Origin: Gammaproteobacteria bacterium
Lineage (GTDB): Bacteria; Pseudomonadota; Gammaproteobacteria; UBA6186; Azoamicaceae
Assembly: GCA_013286785.1 (NCBI GenBank)
Contig: JABDFC010000011.1
Span: forward strand, 1 to 42,972
Direction: 5' to 3'
DNA: 42,972 nucleotides
Shown here: in pieces, positions 1 to 8,341 of the stretch
Layout: every line of letters begins with the position of its first letter
Numbering within the stretch: the stretch's first letter is position 1
Program-made: the position numbers and the translations under genes
Notes under the pieces: generated by a model
Database searches by the model: none
What the model saw: only the letters and a program-made list of their open reading frames with translations
Told to the model about the DNA's origin: nothing

Positions 1-780
1 GGTTCTATGGTTCCGTTGAGTGCAATCACCCAAATAGAGGAAGGGGTAGGTCCGCTTTCCATCAACCATTATGGCCAGTTGCCTTCGGTGACTTTGTCGT
101 TTAACTTGCCTCCAGGCGCTTCTTTAGGGGATATTACGCAGCAAATTGAAGCGGTTGCCCATCGTATATTACCGGCAGAGGTTTCCGGTTCATTTGCAGG
201 TTCAGCTAAGACCTTTCAAGACTCGACGCGTACATTGCCCTTGCTTTTACTGTTCACGATTCTGGTTATTTATATGGTCTTAGCCATATTATATGAACAT
301 TTTATTCACCCAATTACGATTCTAACGGCCTTACCCTTTGCCGCATTTGGGGCATTATTAGCGCTTTTCTTGTGTGGACAGGAACTCGACATTTTTAGTT
401 TTATTGGGATCATCATGCTGGTGGGTTTAGTTAAGAAAAATGGCATTATTTTGATTGATTTTGCATTGGAGGAAAAACGAACGCATCACCGCAGCTCAGA
501 AGAAGCGATCTTGCTGGCTTGTAGTGTACGGTATCGTCCCATTATGATGACGACCATGGCAGCGATCTTAGCAACGCTGCCGTTGGCATTGGGGTATGGG
601 GCTGGGAGCGAATCACGTCGCCCCATGGGGGTAGCCGTTGTGGGAGGCCTCATATTTTCTCAGCTCTTAACCCTTTTTATCACGCCGTTATTTTATTTGT
701 TAATGGAAAAAACAACTGCTAAATTGCTAGCCTTTTGGGCGAAACATTCTCCGTTTGAATCTGAAGTCTCAAAGAATTGA
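1..780 (+). CDS. RND multidrug efflux pump, C-terminal part (5' end outside window)
   Basis: The frame is open from base 1, so this is the last 259 residues of a protein that is normally about 1,000-1,050 residues long. It matches the C-terminal half of AcrB/MdtB-type inner-membrane proton antiporters: a porter subdomain (about residues 1-70), then transmembrane helices with the family segments 'FTILVIYMVLAILYEHF' and 'GLVKKNGIILIDFA', followed by 'RPIMMTTMAAILATLPLALG'. Such pumps sit in the inner membrane and, with a periplasmic adaptor and an outer-membrane channel, export drugs and lipophilic compounds. The adaptor gene would be expected upstream of the window. The gene stops 101 bases before the next start, on the same strand. 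The substrate cannot be deduced. The family call is secure. Confidence 0.93.
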   Translation, partial: GSMVPLSAITQIEEGVGPLSINHYGQLPSVTLSFNLPPGASLGDITQQIEAVAHRILPAEVSGSFAGSAKTFQDSTRTLPLLLLFTILVIYMVLAILYEHFIHPITILTALPFAAFGALLALFLCGQELDIFSFIGIIMLVGLVKKNGIILIDFALEEKRTHHRSSEEAILLACSVRYRPIMMTTMAAILATLPLALGYGAGSESRRPMGVAVVGGLIFSQLLTLFITPLFYLLMEKTTAKLLAFWAKHSPFESEVSKN

Positions 781-881
781 TGTAGCGCGAGATCCTTTAA
801 CGCAGTTAGTTGACATGATGCCTATATTTTTTCGTAAAAATCAGATTGATTTTCGTGGTTTCAATGCTTAAAATCACGACA

Positions 882-1874
882 ATGAGTACCATTATCGTCG
901 ACGATCTCGTTAAGCAATTTAAAATCGCAGATCCTTTACGGGGTTCGGGGATCCGAAAATTCAAAGAGTATCTTTTTCCCACCTATCAGTCTATTTCCGC
1001 TGTGAATGGTATTTCTTTTTCAGTGCAGGCGGGAGAACGTGTTGCGTTCATTGGTCCCAATGGTGCAGGAAAATCGACAACCATTAAAATTCTAACCGGG
1101 ATCATGCAGCCCACCAGCGGTCGAGTAGAAGTACTTGGAATGACCCCAGTTAAACAAAGAAAAAGACTGGCCTATCAGATTGGGGCAGTTTTTGGTCAAC
1201 GCTCTCAGTTATGGTACCATTTGCCGGTTCAAGATACGCTAACCTTGTTGGCAGCCATTTATAATATTCCAACCGTAGACTATGAAAGACGTTTAAAAGA
1301 ATTGACAGAAAAATTTCACGTGACGCATTTATTAACCAAACCAGTTCGGCAGTTGTCTCTGGGTGAAAGAATGAGATGTGAAATTGTGGCGAGTTTTTTG
1401 CATAAACCATCGGTGTTATTTCTGGATGAGCCGACCATTGGTTTGGATATTACCGCTAAAGCGATTATTCGTGATTTAATTCGCCAACAATCGGTACAAG
1501 AAGGTGTTACGCTGTTATTAACTTCACATGATACCGACGACATAGAAAAAGTGTGTGATCGGGTGGTGATCATTAATAGAGGTGAACTGTTATTAGATGA
1601 CAGTTTGACCAATTTAAAAACCCGATATATTCGAAAAAAGGTTTTAAAAGTTGTCGCCGAAGAAGAAAATATTGTTTGGTCTGAACCAGGAATACAGGTG
1701 TTAGAGCAAACGCCGCATCATTTAACCATCGACATTGACATTACGGTGCATGCGGTCGAAAAGATAGTCACCAATTTGTTGGCTAATTATACTATTAAAG
1801 ACTTGACCATTGAAGATCCTCCCTTAGAAAATATCATTCATTCTCTGTATGATTATGGCAATACTCAATCGTAA
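882..1874 (+). CDS. ABC-2 type exporter, ATP-binding subunit (COG4586-like)
   Basis: A 330-residue ATPase of an ABC-2 exporter. Walker A is 'GPNGAGKST', the signature is 'LSLGERMR' and Walker B is 'VLFLDEPTIGLD', followed by a switch His in 'LLTSHD'. The N-terminal stretch before the core and the roughly 80-residue C-terminal tail after it are typical of the COG4586 group, which is always found with two six-helix permeases. That arrangement is present here. I chose ATG 882 because homology begins with 'MSTIIVDDLVKQF'. In-frame ATG 864 and TTG 846 are possible, and none of the three has a strong ribosome site. The gene overlaps the following permease gene by 20-26 bases, which suggests translational coupling. 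The substrate is unknown. Confidence 0.9.
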   Translation: MSTIIVDDLVKQFKIADPLRGSGIRKFKEYLFPTYQSISAVNGISFSVQAGERVAFIGPNGAGKSTTIKILTGIMQPTSGRVEVLGMTPVKQRKRLAYQIGAVFGQRSQLWYHLPVQDTLTLLAAIYNIPTVDYERRLKELTEKFHVTHLLTKPVRQLSLGERMRCEIVASFLHKPSVLFLDEPTIGLDITAKAIIRDLIRQQSVQEGVTLLLTSHDTDDIEKVCDRVVIINRGELLLDDSLTNLKTRYIRKKVLKVVAEEENIVWSEPGIQVLEQTPHHLTIDIDITVHAVEKIVTNLLANYTIKDLTIEDPPLENIIHSLYDYGNTQS

Positions 1875-2619
1875 ATATTGGGCAAGTATCATGATTGCCT
1901 TCCACCAACAGTTGGCTCAGCGAGGGCAGCTTGTCGGTCGAATTTTACTGTATCTCATTATTGTGTATTTATTTCACCAAGTTTTTCAGAGCGTAGGAGC
2001 GCCCATGGAACGACTGTGGTACTTGGCAGTAACAGAGTGGTTGATTTTATCGACACCGCCATTGGGTTTTCGGATCGCTCAAGACATTGATAACGGGCAA
2101 ATTGTTTATTTTATGTTAAGGCCTGCCCATTATTTAAATTTGCGTTTTTTTGAATCTTGCGGGGAATTTAGTGTTCGGTTTTTCTTCTTAGGGATCTGCT
2201 GTTTAGGGCTGGGGTGGGTTTTGACCTCGACTATTCCGGGGGATATTATCTCATGGTGTCTTGGGATCTTAATCAGTATTCTCGCTGTTTGGTTAAATAT
2301 CATGATCGCTATTTTGATAGGGGTGTGTGCTTTCTGGATCCGTGATATTAAAACCTTAATATTTTTAAATCTCACGGCTACCTTTTGTTTTGGGGGGTTA
2401 ATCGTTCCGCTAGATTTTTATTCCCCTATCATGCGGGCGCTGTGTTTTTGTACGCCGTATCCTTGGGTTTTATGGGGGCCAGCCGAAACCATTACCCGTG
2501 GTTCTCTGAATCCAGCTTGGGCATTCTTAGGCTGGGCAGTTTGGATGGTTATTTTAACGGCAGCGATTCAATGGCTTTATCGGAAAGGGATCAACTCTTT
2601 TGTTGCCGAAGGAGGCTAG
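1855..2619 (+). CDS. ABC-2 exporter permease 1 (COG4587-like)
   Basis: A 254-residue membrane protein with about six hydrophobic segments, pairing with the ATPase just upstream and the second permease just downstream. The order ATPase-permease-permease and the hydrophobic pattern match the COG4586/4587/3694 exporters (ABC2_membrane_6 group). The start is ATG 1855 or ATG 1849; both lie inside the end of the ATPase gene, so translation is probably coupled. The C-terminus ends in a soluble tail after the last helix, and its final codons carry the ribosome site of the next gene. The transported molecule cannot be inferred from sequence. Confidence 0.85.
   Translation: MAILNRKYWASIMIAFHQQLAQRGQLVGRILLYLIIVYLFHQVFQSVGAPMERLWYLAVTEWLILSTPPLGFRIAQDIDNGQIVYFMLRPAHYLNLRFFESCGEFSVRFFFLGICCLGLGWVLTSTIPGDIISWCLGILISILAVWLNIMIAILIGVCAFWIRDIKTLIFLNLTATFCFGGLIVPLDFYSPIMRALCFCTPYPWVLWGPAETITRGSLNPAWAFLGWAVWMVILTAAIQWLYRKGINSFVAEGG
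2609..2615 (+). promoter_or_regulatory. Shine-Dalgarno that decides the permease 2 start
   Basis: AAGGAGG lies inside the last codons of permease 1 and five bases before GTG 2621. It favours the GTG over the upstream in-frame TTG codons. Confidence 0.75.
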
Positions 2620-2620
2620 T

Positions 2621-3403
2621 GTGTATTATTTAAAATACTTATGGATGTCGGTCTCCACCAATGTTAGATTAGCGTCGGCATTTCGTTTTGCATTTATTTT
2701 GACAATATTGATCACCATCATAAAGCAATTTTTGTTTCTGATCTGTTGGAAGTATTTCTTTGCAAAATATAAAGTGGTTCATGGCTGGTCTTTCGATGAT
2801 ATGCTATTAATGTACGGTATTGTTTGTTTTTCCGTTGGGGTGATAGAAGTTTTTTTTCTGGGTTTGAAAGAGTTACCGACCCTGATCGAAAATGGGCAGC
2901 TGGATACCTATTTATTGCAACCCAAAAATGTCATTTTAAATGTGGCCTTATCGAAAGGAGACATGTCGGCATTTGGAGAAATGATAACTGGCATTATCTT
3001 AATGATTTATTCTGGATATGTGGCTAAGGCGTTTATTATGTTGATTCTCATGTTAAGCATGACATTGCTTTTTATGTTTTCCCTATTGTTATATTTAAGC
3101 TGTTTTGCTTTTTTCTTGCGTAATAGCTCGGATTTTATTCGGGAATTGAATTTAAATGCGATGATAGTGGTCTCGCAACCCAACTCTGCTTACCAAGGGG
3201 CGTTTAAGATGTTCACTTTAACGCTGATGCCGGTCGCATTTTTCAGTTTTTTTCCCATTGAATATATCAGAACAGGGTTGGTTCAATACGGGTGGCTGTC
3301 TTTATTCGGAACAGTGCTTTTTTTTGGGGTGGCTTGCTGGATGTTTCAGGTAGGGCTTTCTCGGTATGAGTCTGGCAATATTATCGCCTACAGAAATCAA
3401 TAA
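2621..3403 (+). CDS. ABC-2 exporter permease 2 (COG3694-like)
   Basis: A 260-residue six-helix permease, the second membrane subunit of the exporter. I take GTG 2621 as the start because AAGGAGG at 2609-2615 lies five bases before it and the previous gene stops at 2619. The upstream TTG codons would leave no ribosome site. The segments 'SGYVAKAFIMLILMLSMTLL' and 'PVAFFSFFPIEYIRTGL' are typical of the family. The second half of this gene (from 2942) is repeated at 7813-8275 as a truncated, frameshifted copy. This is the intact copy, and it marks the left edge of a tandem duplication that includes the ankyrin gene downstream. Confidence 0.88.
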   Translation: MYYLKYLWMSVSTNVRLASAFRFAFILTILITIIKQFLFLICWKYFFAKYKVVHGWSFDDMLLMYGIVCFSVGVIEVFFLGLKELPTLIENGQLDTYLLQPKNVILNVALSKGDMSAFGEMITGIILMIYSGYVAKAFIMLILMLSMTLLFMFSLLLYLSCFAFFLRNSSDFIRELNLNAMIVVSQPNSAYQGAFKMFTLTLMPVAFFSFFPIEYIRTGLVQYGWLSLFGTVLFFGVACWMFQVGLSRYESGNIIAYRNQ

Positions 3404-3471
3404 TCGATACTCCCTTTTTCTTCTATCATGACTGTTTTAAAGAGACCGTCTAAAGATAGGTTCAGTTTCAT

Positions 3472-6400
3472 TCAGGCAACCGCTCGTTTCCTAGTATCTG
3501 GAGTTACTGCTTTTTTTCCTGTAGCAGCAGCGCTTTCCTCTTTTCCAGGCCCTTTAGGAGGGCCACCACTCGGTAAAAATGGCTTTCCACCTACAGCTGC
3601 CCGTTCAGAGCCTTTTAGATTTGGAATCTGATCAGACAAAACTTTCTTATTATCTGAGGATAATTGTGCATAAATGTTCTGTACCAGTTCAGGTTTTTCT
3701 CTATATAATGCCGAAAATATCTGAGGTCTATGGTTTAGAAAAACAATTGCTCGATTGATATTATTCGTTATACAAACCAATCTTAATCCAGCCATAGCAT
3801 CTTCATCAGGAATGGGTGTCTGATAAGTCGAAAGCCTTGATAACATGAACTGCAAGGTTTCATCCAAGCACTTATTCTTATCAGCATCATTTATATTCAT
3901 ACAAGCAAGCAGGAATGGGGTTAGGCTAGTACCATCCACTTTTTCTAATGGATTGAAAGGGTGTTCTGTTGTGATTAAGTAAGCCAGTAATAAAGCGAAA
4001 CGTTCCTGACAGGCTCGTTCTAATAAGATCTTTACATGTTGACTAAAATGAGGATCTGATTTTTTCAGAAGTATCCTAATTGTTTTGATTTTTCTTGCAA
4101 TATGTAGTGGCGTTCTGCCATCGATATCCATATCATCTACCCTGGCGCCTGCATTTAATAATGCCTCTGCTATAAGAACATTTTTTTCAGACACTGCGTA
4201 GTAGTGGAGCGCTGTTTTCCCATTTGAATCTCTTGCGTGAACATCGGCATGATTTCTAATTAATTCTACTACTATATCAGCATGTCCTTCGGTAGCTGCG
4301 AAATGTAACGCTGAAGCTTGTTTTTTGTTAATCACGTGTTTAGCGTTCGCTCCTGCGGCAAGTAATTCCAATGCAGCGTCAAGAGATCCGTAACTGCTTG
4401 CAATAATTAATGCAGTATTGCCGTCATTATCCACTGCATCGACTTTTGCTCCTTTATCTAGTAATCTTTTAACCATGAGGTGATCATCTTTACCGGCTGC
4501 AATCATTAGGGGTGTGGTGCCATTGGTAGCTCTAGCATCCACGCATGCGTTAGCAGCAATTAATTCGTTGACAACAGCAATATTTTTCTTTTCAACGGCA
4601 GCGTGTAGCGCTATACAATCCTCAACATTCTTTATAGAAACATTTGCTCCATAATCAAGTAATACCTTTACTATAGATAGATTTCCAGTGGAGGCCGCAT
4701 GAATTAGTGGCGTATTGCCTACGTTATCTTGTTCATTTACTGGCGCTCCGGCAGCAAGTAATGCAGACACTGTTGAGAGATGCCCCTGTAGAGATGCAAC
4801 ATGTAATGCTGTAACACCTTTTTTATTTTTTTTTGTGAAATCTGCCCCCTTTCTAAGTAATGCTGCTACGACATCAAGTTCCCCTTTGCTAGATGCATAA
4901 AATAATGGGGTATAGCCATTGTCATCTTCAGCGTCCACCTCTACACCTAAGTCAAGCAATTTTTTAACCACATCCAATCTACCAACCTGGCAAGCGTGAT
5001 GTAAAGGTGTTGCATTCATTTTATTTCTGTCATGAATGCTAACGCCTGTCTCGATCAAAGCTTCAATCACGGAGAAAGGTTTGTTGGATAAAATGCCGAT
5101 AGACAAAATATTGAGCTGGCCTTCACCTTTTCGGGTAGTCCAATCTGGATTTTTTTGCAGCAATGTTCGTATTTTCCCAGGGTCTAAACTATTATTATCT
5201 AATCCGAAGAGAAAATTTTCGAAACCTGTGTCATCGGTTGATTTGGGTTTTGAAGGAACTGCTTTAGATATTCCAGCTGCAGCGACAGGGCTCACTGTCT
5301 TTTTTTGCGCTGCTGCTTTTTCTTGGGGATCTCCTTTAGCTTTCTTCTTAGACTCTCTTGTTTTACCTGTGGTATTCGGTTTTTCTTCGGGTATATCTTT
5401 TGCCCCAGCAGCAGGAGTGTCAGTCACCGCTATCGCACCCGCTGCGCCTTGATTATACGCAATGAATCTCTGAATTTCGGCCGAGGTTCTCTTCAGACGA
5501 TTCTTTAAAATATCGCTTGCTAATTCGTGATGCCCTTGTTGTAAATATTCTCTGGCACGCATCTCCCATTCTTGGTCCGAAGATTCCTCTGCTCGCACCT
5601 CAGCTCCCTTACCCATCTTCATCACCGGCGCCAGAAAATCCATTAAATGCTTTATTCGGCGTTGCTTAAAATCATCACAGAGAAAAAGAAACTGCTCAGG
5701 CCTTGTCATCCCAATAAACAGCAAACTCAACCACTCAGTAAATTCTAAATGTTTGTCAGTGATACTGTGCTCTGCTCGTTCAATTTGCCTATTGATATCA
5801 GCAAAAATCCGGGGGCCAAACGGTTTATAGAGAACAACGATTCGGAACTCTAATCCTCTGACCTGGCTCACCGGCAATACGGCAGTATGAGGGAAGCGTT
5901 CTCTGGCTTCTGCCAAATACTCATCGTACGTGACCACACAAAAATGAGCATCATTCGACAGACTTTGGATCCTAGTTAAAGCACTTTCATCCTCTAATTG
6001 AACCAGCTGCACTCCCCCGACGCGCTCTCCGGCAGAGGGAACCATAAAATCTCCTGCTGCTTTGGCGCCGGGTGCAAATAATGAACGGAGTTCATCAACC
6101 TTAGCAGCGACTGCAGCCATCTCTGCGGTACAGCGATAGACCCTTCTAAGATGATGATACTGCACCGGCCTCTCTAGCAGTACCTGCATTAAATGCATAT
6201 CAGAGATTTTGCTCTCGAATACCTGTCTGTGATCAACACAATAGAGGATTTGTTGGTTGAATGCCAATCTGGCTGCAAACAGCAAACTTGCTGTGGTCTC
6301 ACCCCCTGCTTCATCAAAAACGATGGTGGTGAAAAGAGGTTGAACTTCTTTATCGTCATAAAATTCCGGGACTTTCTCTGAGCGGTTCCCCAAATATTGT

Positions 6401-7470
6401 TCAAAATCTCTAAACAACCTCAGTAAAAGCTCTCGATCTCCTGCCTCATCTTTTGAAAATAAGGCGCCTTTATTCCCAATTTCTAGGTATTTGTCGCGAA
6501 AGCCTGCAATAATCCTAAATTCCAAATACAGTTTATCCGCTTCATTTCGCAATAATTCCATGGCTCGACGGGGTAGATTATTTCTCTGCAGCGTCTGTTC
6601 CATCCACTCGTGAAAAGCCTTTTTTCCCGCTTGTTCATCTTCACTGAATCGCAGACCTTTTTCACCCAAAACTTGGTTTAATAATTGATTATAAGTTAAA
6701 AACTCTATGGACGATCGAGGAGCGGCTGCTTCGGCCGCTGCTGCTGCCGCTGAACTGTCTTCTAAGGTCTCACGGCTTTCAAAATCACGTCTGACTTTAT
6801 CGACCAAACGGCTAGAGCGAGCCACATATAAAACACGTGCGTTTTCTCTTGTTAGCACTTGCTTTAAAAGAAGAAGTGCCGCTAAAGTCTTCCCCGAACC
6901 TGCAAAGCCCTTTAGCACCAATGGCAGTTGGACCTGCTGCTGTATAACTCGACCTTGGTCTTCATCCGCAATTATCCAACGATTATCAGCATAAAATACT
7001 CCTTCAAAACTCCAGGGTTCGTTAGGATCACCCGTTGGAAGTGGGATAGAAGAGTTCTCTTCGGAATCGGACGTTTCTGCTGCTATTGCTGTTTCTAATC
7101 CTTCTGTAGCATGGGCTGTTGGTTCAGCCTGCCCGAAGAATTGCTCCCAAGCGCTTGGATTTTGAGCAACGACACTTCTGAGACGTCTAAAAAAGGCATC
7201 GTATTCGTGATTTGCTAGGACGCCTAATACACACCAGTAGGTTTTACCTTGTAGAGAACGATTGCTTAGAATGATTCGGCCCTCGTGGCTATAGCGAATG
7301 CTAAAAATGGGACCAATGGATTTCGGGAATCCGTGTAGTCTCTCCAACTTTAAACCATGAGCTGACGCGCCTCTCTCCATGAGCTTTTTTAAGGTAGTGC
7401 ACACAATTTTACGATGTTCTACTTGAATATGCTTGGGTAGGGGGCACCAATGCCATTCGAAAATTCTCAT
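3472..7470 (-). CDS. RelE-like domain / SF1 helicase-like NTPase / ankyrin-repeat fusion protein, copy 1
   Basis: A 1332-residue multidomain protein. Residues 1-105 match the RelE/ParE toxin fold in secondary-structure order, with 'RLHGFPK', 'IFSIRYSHEGRIIL' and 'YWCVLGVLANHEYD' falling where RelE has KLRGMP, its central strands and the final strand. An acidic linker follows. Residues 165-600 are a UvrD-like superfamily-1 core: Walker A 'GFAGSGKT' (188-195), Walker B 'VFDEAGGE' (about 384-391), a motif III-like 'DHRQ' (413-416), 'LRRVYRC' (441-447), 'RGLEF' (538-542) and 'GMTRPEQ' (587-593). A basic/Ala-rich linker leads to 10-11 ankyrin repeats (about 785-1155) and a C-terminal cap with a basic tail. 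The start is supported by GAGGTGA six bases upstream. Copy 2 at 8342-12433 is about 72% identical over the first 100 residues. The RelE call is inference from pattern. Function could be defence, toxin or host-directed effector. Confidence 0.8.
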   Translation of the reverse strand: MRIFEWHWCPLPKHIQVEHRKIVCTTLKKLMERGASAHGLKLERLHGFPKSIGPIFSIRYSHEGRIILSNRSLQGKTYWCVLGVLANHEYDAFFRRLRSVVAQNPSAWEQFFGQAEPTAHATEGLETAIAAETSDSEENSSIPLPTGDPNEPWSFEGVFYADNRWIIADEDQGRVIQQQVQLPLVLKGFAGSGKTLAALLLLKQVLTRENARVLYVARSSRLVDKVRRDFESRETLEDSSAAAAAAEAAAPRSSIEFLTYNQLLNQVLGEKGLRFSEDEQAGKKAFHEWMEQTLQRNNLPRRAMELLRNEADKLYLEFRIIAGFRDKYLEIGNKGALFSKDEAGDRELLLRLFRDFEQYLGNRSEKVPEFYDDKEVQPLFTTIVFDEAGGETTASLLFAARLAFNQQILYCVDHRQVFESKISDMHLMQVLLERPVQYHHLRRVYRCTAEMAAVAAKVDELRSLFAPGAKAAGDFMVPSAGERVGGVQLVQLEDESALTRIQSLSNDAHFCVVTYDEYLAEARERFPHTAVLPVSQVRGLEFRIVVLYKPFGPRIFADINRQIERAEHSITDKHLEFTEWLSLLFIGMTRPEQFLFLCDDFKQRRIKHLMDFLAPVMKMGKGAEVRAEESSDQEWEMRAREYLQQGHHELASDILKNRLKRTSAEIQRFIAYNQGAAGAIAVTDTPAAGAKDIPEEKPNTTGKTRESKKKAKGDPQEKAAAQKKTVSPVAAAGISKAVPSKPKSTDDTGFENFLFGLDNNSLDPGKIRTLLQKNPDWTTRKGEGQLNILSIGILSNKPFSVIEALIETGVSIHDRNKMNATPLHHACQVGRLDVVKKLLDLGVEVDAEDDNGYTPLFYASSKGELDVVAALLRKGADFTKKNKKGVTALHVASLQGHLSTVSALLAAGAPVNEQDNVGNTPLIHAASTGNLSIVKVLLDYGANVSIKNVEDCIALHAAVEKKNIAVVNELIAANACVDARATNGTTPLMIAAGKDDHLMVKRLLDKGAKVDAVDNDGNTALIIASSYGSLDAALELLAAGANAKHVINKKQASALHFAATEGHADIVVELIRNHADVHARDSNGKTALHYYAVSEKNVLIAEALLNAGARVDDMDIDGRTPLHIARKIKTIRILLKKSDPHFSQHVKILLERACQERFALLLAYLITTEHPFNPLEKVDGTSLTPFLLACMNINDADKNKCLDETLQFMLSRLSTYQTPIPDEDAMAGLRLVCITNNINRAIVFLNHRPQIFSALYREKPELVQNIYAQLSSDNKKVLSDQIPNLKGSERAAVGGKPFLPSGGPPKGPGKEESAAATGKKAVTPDTRKRAVA

Positions 7471-7589
7471 CAGCTCACCTCATAGATTTGGCAAGTACCT
7501 AAATGCTTTCGAGATCCTACAGTTTTTTCAACCAAAAAGCAAGTTGGTTGGCAAGATTATCTGGGTATATACCTGCGGTTATGGTGGTT
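7471..7589. other. Upstream region of fusion gene copy 1
   Basis: This 119-base leader sits between the minus-strand start at 7470 and the small mobile element. It is recognisably homologous to 12434-12590 upstream of copy 2, for example in the shared 'CAAGTTGG' block and the stretch just before the start codon. It is diverged and about 40 bases shorter. On the minus strand a TTGAAA-like -35 is visible, but I see no convincing -10 partner. Confidence 0.4.
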
Positions 7590-7798
7590 CGGTGTCAGAT
7601 CCTTACAATGGACAAAAAATGTGTAGTTGAAAACAAGAATTTGTTTCATTTTGAATTCATTATTCATAACGTGGGCACGCATAAAAAACGGATTATTAAA
7701 AACCTAAATTTTAGTAGAATCGTTAAAATAAAAATTAAATGGGATTGATTAATGCCATGGCACGACCGTTAAGTGTCATATGTAAGGATCCGACACCG
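7590..7798 (+). mobile_element. MITE-like deletion derivative of the Y1-transposase element
   Basis: A 209-base element bounded by the same 17-bp inverted ends as the full element at 12591-13746: CGGTGTCAGATCCTTAC on the left (7590-7606) and GTAAGGATCCGACACCG on the right (7782-7798). They pair with one mismatch. The left 180 bases align with the full element up to the start of its transposase (GCACGACCGTTAAG). The sequence then jumps to the last codons and right end (TGTCATATG), so about 947 bases of coding sequence are missing. It keeps ATG where the full copy has GTG as the likely transposase start. It can move only if a transposase acts in trans; the copy 5 kb away is a candidate source. 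Confidence 0.85.
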
Positions 7799-7812
7799 TA
7801 TTCCTACTGAAC

Positions 7813-8275
7813 GTGGCCTTATCGAAAGGAGACATGTCGGCATTTGGTGAAATGATAACAGGCATTATCTTAATGACTTATTCTGGGTATGTAGCCAAGG
7901 CGTTTTTTATGTTAATCCTCATGTTGAGCATGACGTTGTTATTTATGTTTTCCCTATTATTATATTTAAGCTGCTTTGCTTTTTTCTTGCGTAATAGCTC
8001 GGATTTTATTCGGGAATTGAATTTAAATGCGATGATTGTGGTCTCACAACCCAACTCTGCCTACCAAGGGGCGTTTAAGATGTTCACTTTAACGCTGATG
8101 CCGGTCGCATTTTTTAGTTTTTTTTCCCATTGAATACATCAGAACAGGGTTGGTTCAATACGGGTGGTTGTCCTTATTCGGAACGGTGCTTTTTTTTGGC
8201 GCTGCTTGTTGGATGTTTCACGTAGGCCTTTCTCGGTATGAGTCTGGCAATATTATCGCCTACAGAAATCAATAA
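7813..8275 (+). pseudogene. Truncated, frameshifted copy of ABC-2 permease 2 (3' end)
   Basis: This matches 2942-3403 of the intact permease at about 93% of bases. It has no 5' half, beginning 14 bases after the small mobile element. A one-base expansion of a T run near 8115-8124 shifts the frame so that it stops at 8133. Realigned past that point, the reading frame continues to the same final residues and a TAA at 8273-8275. Of the differing codons I counted about 23 synonymous and 4 that change an amino acid, so most divergence happened while the gene was still functional. It marks the left edge of the second tandem unit. Confidence 0.88.
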
Positions 8276-8341
8276 TCGATGTCCTCTTTTTCTCTATCAT
8301 GACTGTTTTAAAGAGACTTCTAAAGATAGGTTGAGTTCTAT

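Noticed and set aside
810-838. TTGACA at 810-815 as a promoter for the ABC operon
   Set aside because: The hexamer is perfect, but the TATATT nearby is only seven bases away and no good -10 lies at 16-18 bases.
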